Under the pieces are notes generated by a model. The model saw nothing but the letters and a program-made list of their open reading frames with translations. It did not search any database and was not told where the DNA came from. A stretch of 64,000 nt of DNA from Isoetes taiwanensis (taxonomy: Eukaryota; Streptophyta; Lycopodiopsida; Isoetales; Isoetaceae): NCBI GenBank assembly GCA_021234155.1, contig JAJEKV010000025.1, positions 7,330,531 through 7,394,530 on the forward strand, in the 5' to 3' direction. Numbering within the stretch: position 1 is the first letter of the stretch; every line of letters starts with the position of its first letter. Positions 10,600 to 21,918 of this stretch are shown one piece after another. Position numbers and translations under genes: made by a program.

Positions 10600-13130
10600 C
10601 AAAATACTTGCTAGGGTCTAATCTAGCAAATACTACACTTCAAGAACTAAACCTAGTTAGAAATTGAGAGGTTGTCTGTCCTGGTAATATCCAGGCCCAT
10701 ATCTTAACACTGGCCAAAGTATAAACAGAGGTATCAAAGTCCAAGTCAAGCTTAATTATGGATCATTAAATGGTGTTCCAGGTAGGGAGCTGAAATATCA
10801 AACCCCAAAACCCTGTTGTCATCATTTAAAGACCAACATAAATTTTATAAAGACTCTATGGATTTATGTACAACCAACATTGGTACCATAAACAAGGAGG
10901 TTGAGAATTCAAACCTCAGAGTACATGTCCCCTCTGTAGAGTTGTACTATCCTGTCTATGAATATTCCGTAACAGAAAAATTTACATGTCTAGTAGAGAG
11001 ATAAAAGAACAAACATAGGACTGCCCATCATTAAGTGATGTTTAACCAGGTAAGACAAAATAAAGCCTACAATCGGGAGCAGCATAAGTAGAGCCTTATA
11101 AATCTTAAACTCGTAGTCAGTGATGACTTTAAGGTGTGAAATTTCGTAAAGTTGCTATATTTTGCCATTTTCTAAAATCTGGATTCGATGGTTTACTAGG
11201 ATGCGTACGCTAAAGAACTTCATAAAATCGCCAAAATTTGATAATATTGCATCCCAATTATAGTAAATTTGCCAAATTAATGGACATTTTACAGTAAAAA
11301 CCTCAATTTTATGGTAAAACATCCAATTCTACTAAATTCATTTCTATAAAAATGTTGGAAAAATAGGAAACAATCGCCACCATTTCTATAGTTTAGAAGC
11401 AGCTGGAGGATGATAAAGTCATCACTGCTCGTAGTGTATTTAGTTATGATCGAACCAAGCCAAATCAGTAGCATAAAGTCACCAATGCAAGTATTCAAAT
11501 GACAAAGGTCAATTTATTTGATGGAGCTAGAAACCAGAGATTGTGTAATGTGAACAATCATGGAAATAAAAGCAATTACCTATTCAGACCGAGACAATGT
11601 TTTCAAAATTGTTTTTAGCTTTTTAATTTTTGAAACATACCACATTTCCAGTGGATATAGATAAGTAGACAAAATAAAATGCTGTGTAGAAAAAGCCTGT
11701 ACTAGTGTAATAATAAAGTATTCACCATTTCCAAAAACAGACTAAAATACTAAGTAGAGTAAAGAGATTTAAGCTGATCAGCAAAATGAAGAAAAAAGTT
11801 TCGAGGTGCAGACAGTCTGATCTGCTCCATATTTCAGTAATATTCCACCATTTTGTAAAGCTCACAAATAACAAAGGTAGGTTTGTCGTGTTACCTGCAG
11901 CCAAACCAATCATACGTTAGTGAAAGAGGGTAAGCATGAAGCAGCTAGCAGGTAAGCGAAAACAAACCATGTTTTTATCCTTTTCCTTAGAGTTAGAGCA
12001 ATATACCAATAAAAGTATCATAATAGGCCCACTCCCTTTATCAAATAGAATACAGGTATCAAATGGAGGTGAGACCAAAAATAGTAAAAGCATGAGGCTT
12101 TGGAAACAACCTGGTAGCATAATAGCATAAAATGTAGCCCATTATACATCTTCTTACACCTTAGTAATGTATAACGAGCGACTCAGATACAAGACACAAA
12201 CTGATTTGTTAAACTGTCCATCCGTAATTATAGTTATAATCATGTCCAATGAAGTAGTGACATAACTGGATAATCCATTAATCATGGGTAATATCAGCAA
12301 AAGGATGAAGTATAGGCATAACAACGGCTGTAAGCATTATAACCAGAATGTTCTGGTACCAAGCTTACCATAAACTAACATAATCCTTGATACTGTTCAT
12401 TAAAAATCAGCAAAAAGATGAAAGTCTTAAGCCTATTTATAAGAAACATGAACTGTTTTTTCATTATAGATTCAGAAACCCTACTAGGTTTACTGTGCCC
12501 CACGCATTATAAAGAAGGTCCAGAAATAAGAATCAAACAGTCATAGGTGAAGAGTGACCTCATTTTGATCGCCATCCAAGTTAGTCGTGGCCTCAGAGTT
12601 GGCATTTATGTCAAACAAAGCTGAATTGTTGTAAACCGGTTCAGCGGTCTCCAAGTTGGAGCCATGCATTGCAGCATTTCGTATCAAACACCTTTTGATA
12701 ATGTTGGCAGCATGTGCATTTCTATTCTGGTTAGGCTGAGACATTCTTCTTGGTGCAAGAGGAGTTCCTCTACAAATTTCTTGAGCCAGGAGGACGCCCC
12801 GGACCCCGTTTAGGACCCATGCTCGTACAAGATAGGAAGACACAAAGGGCGCTAAAAAATGTCTCAAATGTTCTGATATCATGGGATAGTAAATTTTTTG
12901 AGAAAACAGAGCAGTTGGTGTGCTCCCATATGGACTTCCCGCTTAAAATACAGTCATTAAAGTAATATCTACCCAAAATCATGTGGGGTGTACTATGTTC
13001 AGAGATATACTGTCCCCTGAATCTATAGTGTCATACTAAGTGGTAGCCATACTACTAACTTAGGAATTCAGCTTTACACGAAGTTCATGCAAAAGGGTAA
13101 AACACACACGTGACTTCATAGTTCAAGGTG
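10600..13130. other. Long stretch without a recognised gene
   Basis: No confident coding region. The only thing noted is a minus-strand peptide starting at 12818-12820, MGPKRGPGRPPGSRNL, which looks like an AT-hook core (GRPPGSR) but stops after 16 residues. A separate minus frame of about 113 codons (12541-12882) overlaps it and resembles nothing I know. A first exon of an AT-hook protein is conceivable, but no second exon was found. Confidence 0.35.
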
Positions 13131-13141
13131 TATTGGAACCT

Positions 13142-14450
13142 CTGCCCTAAGTTAACAGGACCATGGTCATTGTCAAGTAGGAAGTAAATTAAAGGAGATC
13201 AACAAAATAATTAATTATTAATACCGAAAGAGTTAACCAAACCAGTAATGCATTTTTGCCAGGTAGCATAAATCTCTATTTGGCTGTATGTTGACCCTAG
13301 ATCTGCTGCATGACAAGTGTAGTGGAAAGGAATGCAGAATGACATTAATTTGATTGTGTCAGATATCCAGTCTAGGTCTCAGGCAGAAGTGGACCAAATA
13401 ATTAGCAAAAAATTAGGTCTGCTTAAATGTTATAACAACAAAGGTTCAGCATGCCCTATTGGCATCAATTCAGCATGGGTTGAACTACCCCTATACATTT
13501 GGTGAGTCCAATTATTGCCAATATGTATCATGTCTAGCTACAACATTTCCCAGTATAGCAAAAGAAATTAGTTAGGCCTATATCAGACTGCGTGCTACCA
13601 GGAATCTCATACCATGGCAACCAGTGTTGGCCCAAGCAATTAGGGTCCAAAGTATTGGTGCATATTGAAACCTATAACCAATTATCTCATACTGGAGCAG
13701 GTTAACCATTAGTGGTAGTCAGTGATAAAATTCAAGAGTAAATTCAAGTGCCAAAGTTGTTTAATACCCAGGACCAAATTAATCAAATAGTCACAAAGAC
13801 CAAACCACTGCCCTAAGTTGGCAAGACCATGGTCTTTGTTAAGTAAGAAGTAGATTAAAGAGGATCCACACGAGAATTATTAATTAATACCCGCAGAGAA
13901 AACCAGTATTGCAAGTTTGCTAGGAAGCCTAAATTGTTATTTGGCTGCATGATGACCCTAAATCAGTTGAATGACAAGTGTAGTGGAAAGGGAAAAACCA
14001 CCATGATTTAGTAGTGTCAGATATCCTGTGCAGGTCTCTGGCCGAAATGGACCAAATTATTTTGCTAAATAAAAGGCCTGCATAAATGTTAAATCAACAA
14101 GGGTTCAGTTTGCACTATTGGCATCCATTCAACAAGGGTTGAACTAACCTTAGAAAATAGGTGAATCCAACTTATGCAAATATGTATTAAGTCTAGCCAC
14201 CACAAATCTCAGTATATTGCCAGGAATTGGTCAGACATACCACAAACTGAGTGCAATCAGGGATCTATAGCATCCAAAGTTGGCTCAAACTAAAGGGGAC
14301 CAAAATCATGGTGTACAGTAGAACCTATTACAATATGCCTCATACATGAGCATGTTATCCCCTAGTTATAGAAGTCAATTAAAAAATGCAAGAGTAAATT
14401 CCAGTCCCAAAGCAAATTATCATCAAGAACCCAATTATTCAGATTTCTTT
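13142..14450. repeat. Diverged tandem duplication, period ~660 bp
   Basis: The block starting CTGCCCTAAGTTAACAGGACC at 13142 recurs as CTGCCCTAAGTTGGCAAGACC at 13808. Landmarks keep their order: ATGACAAGTGTAGTGGAAAG, GTGTCAGATATCC, CTATTGGCATC, GGTTGAACTA. The offset is 666 bp at the start and about 658 bp at the end. Identity is roughly four bases in five by eye. Neither copy has a long ORF. Confidence 0.9.
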
Positions 14451-14572
14451 GTGTTTTTGTACGCTTTTCACTAAGGTTTTCCTATGATTTCATGATGTAT
14501 TCAAATGGATGTACTAATGCGTACATCTAGAGTGCACCATTTCTGAGCCATTGATTTTAGCCTTTTTTTTCC

Positions 14573-14745
14573 AATGGTCAACAACCAATGGCTCACAACA
14601 AAAGCCCTTTTTTTGTGCGTGTGGTGCATAATGGTCAACAATCAATGGCTCACAACAAAAGCCCTTTTTTTGTGCGTGTGGTGCATAATGGTCATCAACC
14701 AATGGCTCACAACAAAAGCCCTCTTTTTGTGGGCTTGAAGGGCGC
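14573..14745. repeat. Three-copy 57-bp tandem repeat
   Basis: Units begin at 14573, 14630 and 14687 with AATGGTCA(A/T)CAACCAATGG and contain CTCACAACAAAAGCCCTTT. The period of 57 is a multiple of three, so both strands stay open across the array (repeating HNKSPFFVRVVHNG on +). This openness is a by-product of the period; I do not call a gene. Confidence 0.9.
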
Positions 14746-15403
14746 ATGTAGTGCAGTTTCCCCGCCGGCAACACATTTCTTATCATAACTTTTGATCTAG
14801 AGCTCTGTTTGAGATGATTTTTATTGCTGTGGAAAGCTCTCTCCGAGATCTTCTTGATGGTGTATGATATGGATATGTTTGATTAAGTTATCTATGTTAA
14901 AACAGCAATTTCTCGGCCGGGTTTGGTAGGCTTTCACATCCTACCAGCTGATTAATACAGGATTGCGCTATTGGATATTGTTTTATGGCTCATTCCGAAT
15001 GAAGCTTGCAAAAAATTACTATGCATTTTTAGATTTTGAGGCAATTATTAAGCAAATTCCAAGGCTTCTAGATCCTTGTGCTAACAAGCAGAAAAGTTTC
15101 CCACTTTGGTTTCTCACCACAAGAATCCATGGAGGCCAAAGTTAAATTCCAGTTGAAAAATGTTTGTGTATGGGTGTTGCAAACTTTATGACTTTTAGAA
15201 TAATGGGATCAATCCGCTCTATCTTTATGGTAACTTTTACTTATGTTCTATTTGTTTTATCGTGATGAAATTCAAAAGCTACAGGTGATGAAAGCCTCAA
15301 ATGAATTCTAGTTTTTTTCTGCTTTGAATTCTAAAATTTTTGTCACACCGGGGGGGAGGGGGGGACGTCCCTAAGGCCCCGAAGGGGCCAAATTTTTTTT
15401 TTT

Positions 15404-15590
15404 GCAACACAAACCATTAACCTCCAACATATAAAAATTAAATCCCCCAACACATAACAACCAACACATAACAACCATTGACATTAACAACTAACACATA
15501 ACTACCATTGACATTATAATTAACACAACCATTGGGTCCAACACATTTAAATTAAAATCCCCCTTAAACCCCCTTTGGTTTGGGTGCATA
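15404..15590. repeat. Solo arm of the 10010-10584 foldback family
   Basis: From GCAACACAAACCATTAACC to CTTTGGTTTGGGTGCATATG the sequence matches one arm of the element at 10010-10584, including the tandem CAACACATAACAACCATTGACATT units. No inverted partner lies nearby. It keeps the outer end that the left arm at 10010 has lost. A GGCCCCGAAGGGGCC palindrome (about 15376-15390) sits just outside. Confidence 0.8.
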
Positions 15591-15599
15591 TGAATGAAT

Positions 15600-16791
15600 A
15601 ACTTAACTATGTTCACAGTCTGTAATCTTATAGCAGTCTACATTATTTTCTTTCACTGTAATAACATTATACTAGCAGACATTAGCATTCATTAACCAAA
15701 GCATCATAGATTAGAGAAGTACAACAGATAATAAACAGAATATTTGTATTAATATGAAATGTGTTACATAAACTCAGTTCCAATAAGACAGTACAAACTT
15801 TATAACTAAAGTGTGTCACAGAAATGCCTGTGATCCCTAAAATTGTAAAAAAAATACTCTTGAACACTACATGTCGTCAAAGCCTTCATCATTCTCCTTT
15901 TCTTAACCTGTAAGAATCGTATTCAGCAAGCTATTAGGATGAAAACTACATTTATGTGAAAAGGAAGACAACTTGAGTCAGGATTACATATTTCAGCGAA
16001 AATATCATGTATTAGTAAGTCAGGGTTTACAAAAAGACCATTTCTTCCTGGTCTGAGTACGTGAGAGGCCAGTGGCCGTTTCCATATCATATATTATAAC
16101 AAAAAACTTTCAACCAAAAAAAAAAAAAAAAAAGAACAAGAAAAAATCCACTAAGTTAAGCACAAGGAAAATGGCTTCTTCATGGAAAAAGCTACTCGGG
16201 GCAATTTTCACAGACAACAAATGGGATTCGAATCTCCCAAAGACACCACCTTCCATGATGTTTCACATGGATAAGCTCCACATGTGCTCTCTGCTGGAAA
16301 GGAGCTTGCTCAGCCCATGCAATCAGCTCAACCTCCACAAAAACTTCTTCCATAGACATGTAACCGAGAATAACCCTTTGGCTAATACTAGCATGGAAAC
16401 TTCTGTGTTGGAGCTCAACAACCTCGGCCGATTCAATGGTTAGGCTGCTGGAAGATGAGCATGCTGCCACAGCCATACCTGAATCCTCGCTAGAAGAGGA
16501 GTGGAATATACTTATTTTGAATTAGAAGATTTTTTGACAAAACGAAACCCTGCCTGTGAAATCCGGCCGCCTTGCCAACTGTTTGTTTCCTGGCTTTTAT
16601 AATTTTCATAAAGCACATGGAAATATAGGCATATCTAGCATTCCATAGATGCAACTTCCCTCTATGAATCTGGTAGAAAATAAATTCAGAGCTCCAACCA
16701 CAGTTCGATCTGATCAACACTAATAATATTTTTTATCGCTTTTCGCTTCTTTCTTCTTCTCTTTCTTTTTTGTTGTTCTTTCCCAAAAGTT

Positions 16792-16836
<45 letters not shown>

Positions 16837-19400
16837 GTCCACGGGAAGTCGGAGCTTATGGGACAATTTACAACACACCCAGATAATACTTGCCAACACA
16901 ATCATAAATTAGAATCAAACTCCTACTAACTTAGCCTAGAGTAACTTTTTTTCATTTTTGTCTCTGATGACGTGCATATTTACTGTGCTATAGTAGCTCC
17001 CCCACAGTCATGAATATGCTTTGGAGCAATTTCATGAGGTGATCCAACTTACTAGGTCTCCAGTATATGAATTTTCCTGCTACTTCAATTTCTATGTCCC
17101 CAGCATCTCCAATCTCATATGTACTAGGCCTTCAAATGTTGCGCTCCTACTCCAAAAGATTAGAATCTACACATGCCCAAAAGAAATATTTGTAATTAAT
17201 AATTTTAATTGCCTGAACACAGGCAACACAGCTTTGTGAGGAATGAAATCTTGGCGCTCACACTGCGCTTGCGGCTAGGATGGCAACAGGGAAAGGAGGC
17301 TGCCCTCCTCTCATCTCTTTCTGGTGCTGCTGCAGATCCTCTTGCAGATCAGAGCTTGTGATCCGGTGCTAGTGGGGTTTGTCAATGCTCCAAATGATTT
17401 TCTTCTTCAAAGAAATTGCAGATTTGATTCTGAAGTAGCTTCAAGGCGGTCTTTTGAATTCGGCTTGGTAGCATTTTAGAAAGAATATTGACTTGTTATG
17501 AAAATTACACCAAAAGGGCATGGAGTCTATAAGGTGGAGTGGAATTGAAGCAAAATTCATAAAGAAAGCAGTTTCGGGTCTTTTAGGCAGTCTTTTTAGT
17601 CGAATCTTCTGACCATTTGGTTTTTCCCCTCCTCTTGCTCTTTCTTGCTAGCGGAAAGATCTAGGAATGTTTTCTTGGAAGGAGCAGAGTAAATTCTTGA
17701 TCTTAAATTTACAGTTTTAAAACAGGATGTCAGATTATTTGGGATTGCCGAGCCAGGGATTTGATTGTGTCCAGGAAGACACTTCCATATCAAGACCAGA
17801 TATCACGAGCTAGAATTTAGGGAGAGTTCTGGTGGCTGGGCTGTGTGTCTAGCCTATTACAGGTTGGCTGACTGGCGCACAATGCAGCTTTCTATTTAAT
17901 CTCACATTTAGTTGTAAAGCTGCTGATATTCTATCGTAGTCTGAAGCATATTTGCTTCTCTAAGCAGTGCGGGAGATTGTTCAGGTTACTCCACATCTCT
18001 CTTCTCTTCATCTATTTTTGCAAGAGGTTTTCTTAGAGCATTCCAGATTTGTTTATAGCTTTGTAGAAAATGGGCATTTGGCTCCTATAGTATTCTGTTT
18101 AAATTGGAAGATGTTAATACTGTATACTGGTCAGACAAAAGAAGAAGTTGAGAGAGGCTCATGTGTACTTTAGTTACAGACATGATTATGATCCAGATGG
18201 GATCCATTGTACTTAAATTATATCTGATCCATGAGGGATTCCTATCCGATCAATACAATAACGTCTTACTTTCAAAAAAAGAAAAGGGGAGGGGGGATTT
18301 GCATACTTGAGATGAAATGAACTAAGCATCTTAAATTGAAATTACTAGAATAATGTGCGGGTTCGTTCTCACTTGATGAGGGTACATCTTCTTTATTATT
18401 TTTGGCATTGAACTACTTGATCTGTGCAATTTCATCTTCCATTGCTTGAACAAGAGCAAGGGTAGAAGGAACATTTATTGTAGTCATGAAACGATCTGTG
18501 GCATCATCGTCATCTCATGATCATTCACATCAGTGAAATCTAGCTTGGTAGAAAACTACGAATAAAGGCAAGGTTTACTTACCAGCAGCTTCAATATTTT
18601 TTGGTGTTCGTGCTTCTTGACCCTATAAGAATCTGAACACAAATAAAACATGCCAGGACGCTATAAAAAACATTACATCGTGGATGCATATATGTATATA
18701 ACTGTACATTTCAAGTACATTTCAATTCCTCAATGCAAGAACAACATTGATAATTTCATGTATATAAACGCACAAACATGGTTGTGAACTCGTATAGAAT
18801 TTCTTTTGCACTCTAACCCATGAAAATGTACATTCAAAGTATATTCCAATTCCTTGATGCTAGACCAAAAGGAAAAATGCCAATTGGTAATTATATGTAG
18901 ATAAATGTACGGACATGGTTATGAAGTCTTATACAAAAATTTTCTTGTACTCTAATCCATGAAAATGTATCTACACATTTAATTGAGTCTCACATTTTTC
19001 TTTTTTTTGTTCACGCTTCTATTTTTTCTCCGCCGCAATAGAAATGCATCTCTATTTGACACGTGATTCCACAGGTTTCTCCGCCGCCTTTTTCAAAGTG
19101 TATGCAGCTGTGAATTCCAGAGGTTTCTCCGGAGCTTTCTTCGCTTCAATTGCAGACGCTCCACAACCCGCCTGCCAATCCCTTGAATAATCCATTGAAG
19201 GGGAGGTTAACCTCCTCATCATCCTTTCCTTGCTGAAATATGTTCATGGGTAATGAATCAGAAGATTCAAAGCCTGGCGCATACATCAAACCCAGTTTGT
19301 TTTTGCAGCTGAGTCTAGAATCCGACCCAAATCTTCTACCCCAGAATAGTCTGCAATGCAGTCGTAATCGAGCACAGACTCTAGATCCGGCGAAAAGGGG
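15600..19400. other. Stretch without a recognised gene
   Basis: Contains an (ATA)n run (16792-16835), a diverged tandem duplication of about 125 bp (18704-18960, around GTACATTTCAAGTACATTTC), and a possible retroelement tail ending in ACTTTCAAAAAAAG near 18285. A minus-strand frame at 16192-16476 (94 codons) starts with ATG but is not recognised. Confidence 0.5.
16792..16835. repeat. (ATA)n microsatellite
   Basis: About 14 uninterrupted AAT/ATA trinucleotides. Confidence 0.95.
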
Positions 19401-19420
19401 CACAAGCTAAAGGGCTCAAA

Positions 19421-19690
19421 ATGCAGTCTAAATTTGGAAGAAAACCTTCAATGCGGCAGCACAATCTCGTCAATTCTGTCGTTGGCAGCGTCTGCCAGGA
19501 GTGCGGGGAAAATTCTACAGCTGCAACTCTATGCCGGATCGTCCTCCAGCGATATCATGCTCTTCAAAATGCCAGAGCTCGAATTGACAGGAGCATTTCA
19601 AAAATTCGGAGATCAGGAGCGATTAAATTGCTCCTAATTCTAAACGATAATGTCTATTCCGCTCACCAAGATCATAAGATCAGAATATGG
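19421..19690 (+). pseudogene. WD40-repeat protein gene fragment with a frameshift
   Basis: One frame gives LYAGSSSSDIMLFKMPELEL and, after a shift near 19610-19620, the next frame gives NDNVYSAHQDHKIRIW. Together these are the consecutive blade pattern of plant cytosolic WD40 proteins of the JINGUBANG-like group, where a YAGS...I strand is followed by a SAHQDHKIRVW blade. Only about one and a half blades remain. The similarity stops at TGGTAGAGATCGG, where a fragment of a different gene begins on the other strand. Confidence 0.6.
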
Positions 19691-19889
19691 TAGAGATCGG
19701 AAGATGTTCCAGCTTAGATACTGCCTGAGGAAGATCTGTAAGTACAAATTTAGCTCCTAATCTAGCTGCCAGAAGCCCAACATGTCCTATTTCCCCATAG
19801 TTTTCTTCGAGATACCATGAAAGAGCCATGATAGCAGGCCACAGCTGAAAACTAAAGCCTTTTGAGGGCAACTGGGACATGATTTCATT
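19690..19889 (-). pseudogene. METTL21-like methyltransferase gene fragment
   Basis: On the minus strand the peptide runs SQLPSKGFSFQLWPAIMALS, then WYLEENYGE, then VGLLAARLGAKFVLTDLPQA. This is the plant lysine methyltransferase family (Methyltransf_16), which reads QLPSQGLSFQLWPA...L...ELGSGTGLVGI..A.LGA.V.LTDLP. The SAM-binding motif ELGSGTG is missing, because NYGE joins directly to GHVGLLAA. The copy is therefore internally deleted and not functional. It abuts the WD40 fragment at its lower end and the palindrome of the composite element at its upper end. Confidence 0.6.
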
Positions 19890-20644
19890 ATGTATGGTGG
19901 CATGGCCACCGGGACCACATTCCGGTGTGGACGGTGGGGCCCCGCGACCGGCGGCAGCGGGGAGCGGGTCACCGGCCACACCGGAATGTGGGACCGGTGG
20001 TCGTGCCACCACAACATGGAAATTGGGACCATTTTTTTTTTCCCTTGGCGGAGCCCTGCAATCGGCGGCTATGGCGGCCACGGCTCATCTTCTGGCGCTC
20101 AACTATGGCGCTCAGCAGAATCGGCATCAGAATCGTCTATTCTTGAGATAAAGCGAGATATAGTGATTTTTTTATGGTTTTTGAGCTAGAGTTAACTCTT
20201 TCAGAGCAATCGTCGTCTGTTTGTCCATCTTTCAGAGAAATCGTCGCATGCTTGAGCTCTATACAGAATGTGAAGCCGGCGCACAATCCATGGCTAAAAC
20301 TTGGAGATAAAGGGCTATGGAGGAAACTCTCTAGGTTCTTTCGAGCCATTTCACTTCTGGCTTTCTTTCTAGGTATGTAGTCGCCAGATTCCTCGTTTCT
20401 TGCTTAACCTAGTGTTTTTGCTTCAGGTTTTTGTGCTTTTGTTCAGATCTGTAAATCTTTTGTTCTTCATTCGACATTTTTGTCACTCCACGGCCGAACG
20501 AAGCAACTAGACATGCGGGAGCGGGAGTAGGAGTCGTGCAATCATTCATGCCCTTGCATGCCTGCCATTTACCCCTCAGCCTGAATTGGAAGCACATATA
20601 AAAAGAGGCTTCGTGTTCAAGGTTTCTACTCTGTTTTGCCATCG

Positions 20645-20833
20645 TATATAAACCTTAGAAGCTCCGGCAATGGCAACGGAACCTGTCGATGATTATTCTG
20701 TTGTAGGTAAGCAGGTTGTTCTTAATCCCACTGTTTTAACAGATCTTTTGCCTGGAACCCAACATTTCATTTATTTGCTTGCTTTTTATTTTTGTTTTCA
20801 GTTGCTCCCAAGAAATTTGGAGCGTCATTTTGA
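20645..20833 (+). pseudogene. Captured promoter, first exon and intron of an unknown gene
   Basis: A TATA box (TATATAAA, 20645-20652) is followed by ATG at 20670. It encodes MATEPVDDYSVV and ends at a good donor (GTAG|GTAAGC, 20707). A pyrimidine-rich acceptor (TTTTGTTTTCAG, ending 20801) leads to VAPKKFGASF and a TGA at 20831-20833. The spliced product would be 22 residues. It reads as the beginning of a gene truncated in its second exon. I do not recognise the gene. Confidence 0.4.
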
Positions 20834-20839
20834 TGAGTA

Positions 20840-20911
20840 GAGATATGCCACAGCCGGATCTTTGACATGATACCTTCTCGGATTTGTGGGTTCAAATCCC
20901 ACAGTAGTTAG
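20840..20911 (+). repeat. tRNA-like segment with B-box
   Basis: GTGGGTTCAAATCCCAC near 20886-20902 is a complete T-arm-like stem-loop with a B-box (GGTTCAAATCC). The upstream sequence gives only a weak A-box. It may be a SINE head or cargo of the composite element. It does not fold convincingly as an intact tRNA gene by eye. Confidence 0.4.
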
Positions 20912-21918
20912 AGCTCTAACCGGTTGTAGCCTGTAAGACTTGCTCTGCACGGAATTGGCTTCCCACTTTCCATTCCGGATTGTAGGGAATGCCAGGTGGC
21001 AACACATAATTCATCTTCCGACAAAAAATGGGACCCAATTTCCATGTTGTACTCCGCAATGGCTTCCAATACCTCTTCTATTGCGTCTTTGCTAACTAAC
21101 GCGGCCTCCTCTCAAATAGATCTCCAGTATCCAAATCCTCCATTTCCCTGCAGAAACCCACTTCCCAATCAATTCCATTGTTTTGTTGGAGTCCACCACC
21201 GACCTGAGGAGCTATGGGCATGATTCTTAAGCCCACCGGCAGTCGACTGACTTTTGCATGCAGCAGATGGACCTCAGTTTCGCCAAGTTGATCTGCAGAT
21301 CGAGCAGCTTCGGATTTGTTTACAGGCAAATTTAAATTTCTGAGAAAGCCCTTGCTCGTCTGCTTCTCTCTGCCCTTTTGCCCCTTTTTTCCTCCGTGTC
21401 CAGCTCACATTGTGCATGCTGCTTCTTCCCTTAATCCGAGGCTTTATAAACTTAGGTGACTTAGGCTTGATGTTTCGGTTAGAGCAATCAACTCATTTGC
21501 AGTTTATTTCAAGGTGATAAATCTTATTTCTGGGCAATGTGATATGTTAGAGATGTTTGTATCAAAGCATCCAGATAAAATTTAATTCAGAATACCTCAC
21601 TGTTCTGTCTAAATCTAATTACAAATGGTTCCGTCACAAGCGGGTGTTTGGACTCTCTGGCGAATCAGTTTGTGGGATGTACTAGCTATCAGCTCATCTG
21701 TTGAGGAAGGTGCGTTTGATCACAACCTATGCATGTCATTCTAGAAGTGTTGTCTTCTCTAGCTTTTAGTTTCAGGTTTTATACTGAAGTAATCATTGTC
21801 AGAAATAATAATTCTTTAAAGTCTGTCAAATTCTATTAGGGACCCATTTGGGACTCTTAATTCAACAACTACCTTATTTTCTATAGAATTGAGGTACTTT
21901 GAAGGTGAGTAATATTAG

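Larger units (their letters stand above)
19890..21052. mobile_element. Palindrome-headed composite element, member 1
   Basis: The left part is a GC-rich palindrome (19890-20017) from ATGTATGGTGG to CCACCACAACAT, with ACATTCCGGTGTGG in both arms. The next 25 bp (ACATGGAAATTGGGACCATT) recur inverted at the right end (about 21024-21052, ATGGGACCCAATTTCCATGT). The right module has AACCGGTTGT, CCATTCCGGATTGTAGGG and TGCCAGGTGGCA. Between them lies cargo of about 900 bp that includes a promoter-like start with a first exon and intron (20645-20833). The member at 61498-62725 has the same plan and the same matched ends. No transposase was seen. Confidence 0.6.

Noticed and set aside
12772..12820. AT-hook protein gene starting MGPKRGPGRPPGSRNL
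   Set aside because: It stops after 16 residues and no convincing splice site or second exon was found.
19680..20081. 133-codon minus-strand frame as one protein
   Set aside because: Its first half is the palindrome of the composite element; only the second half is methyltransferase-like.
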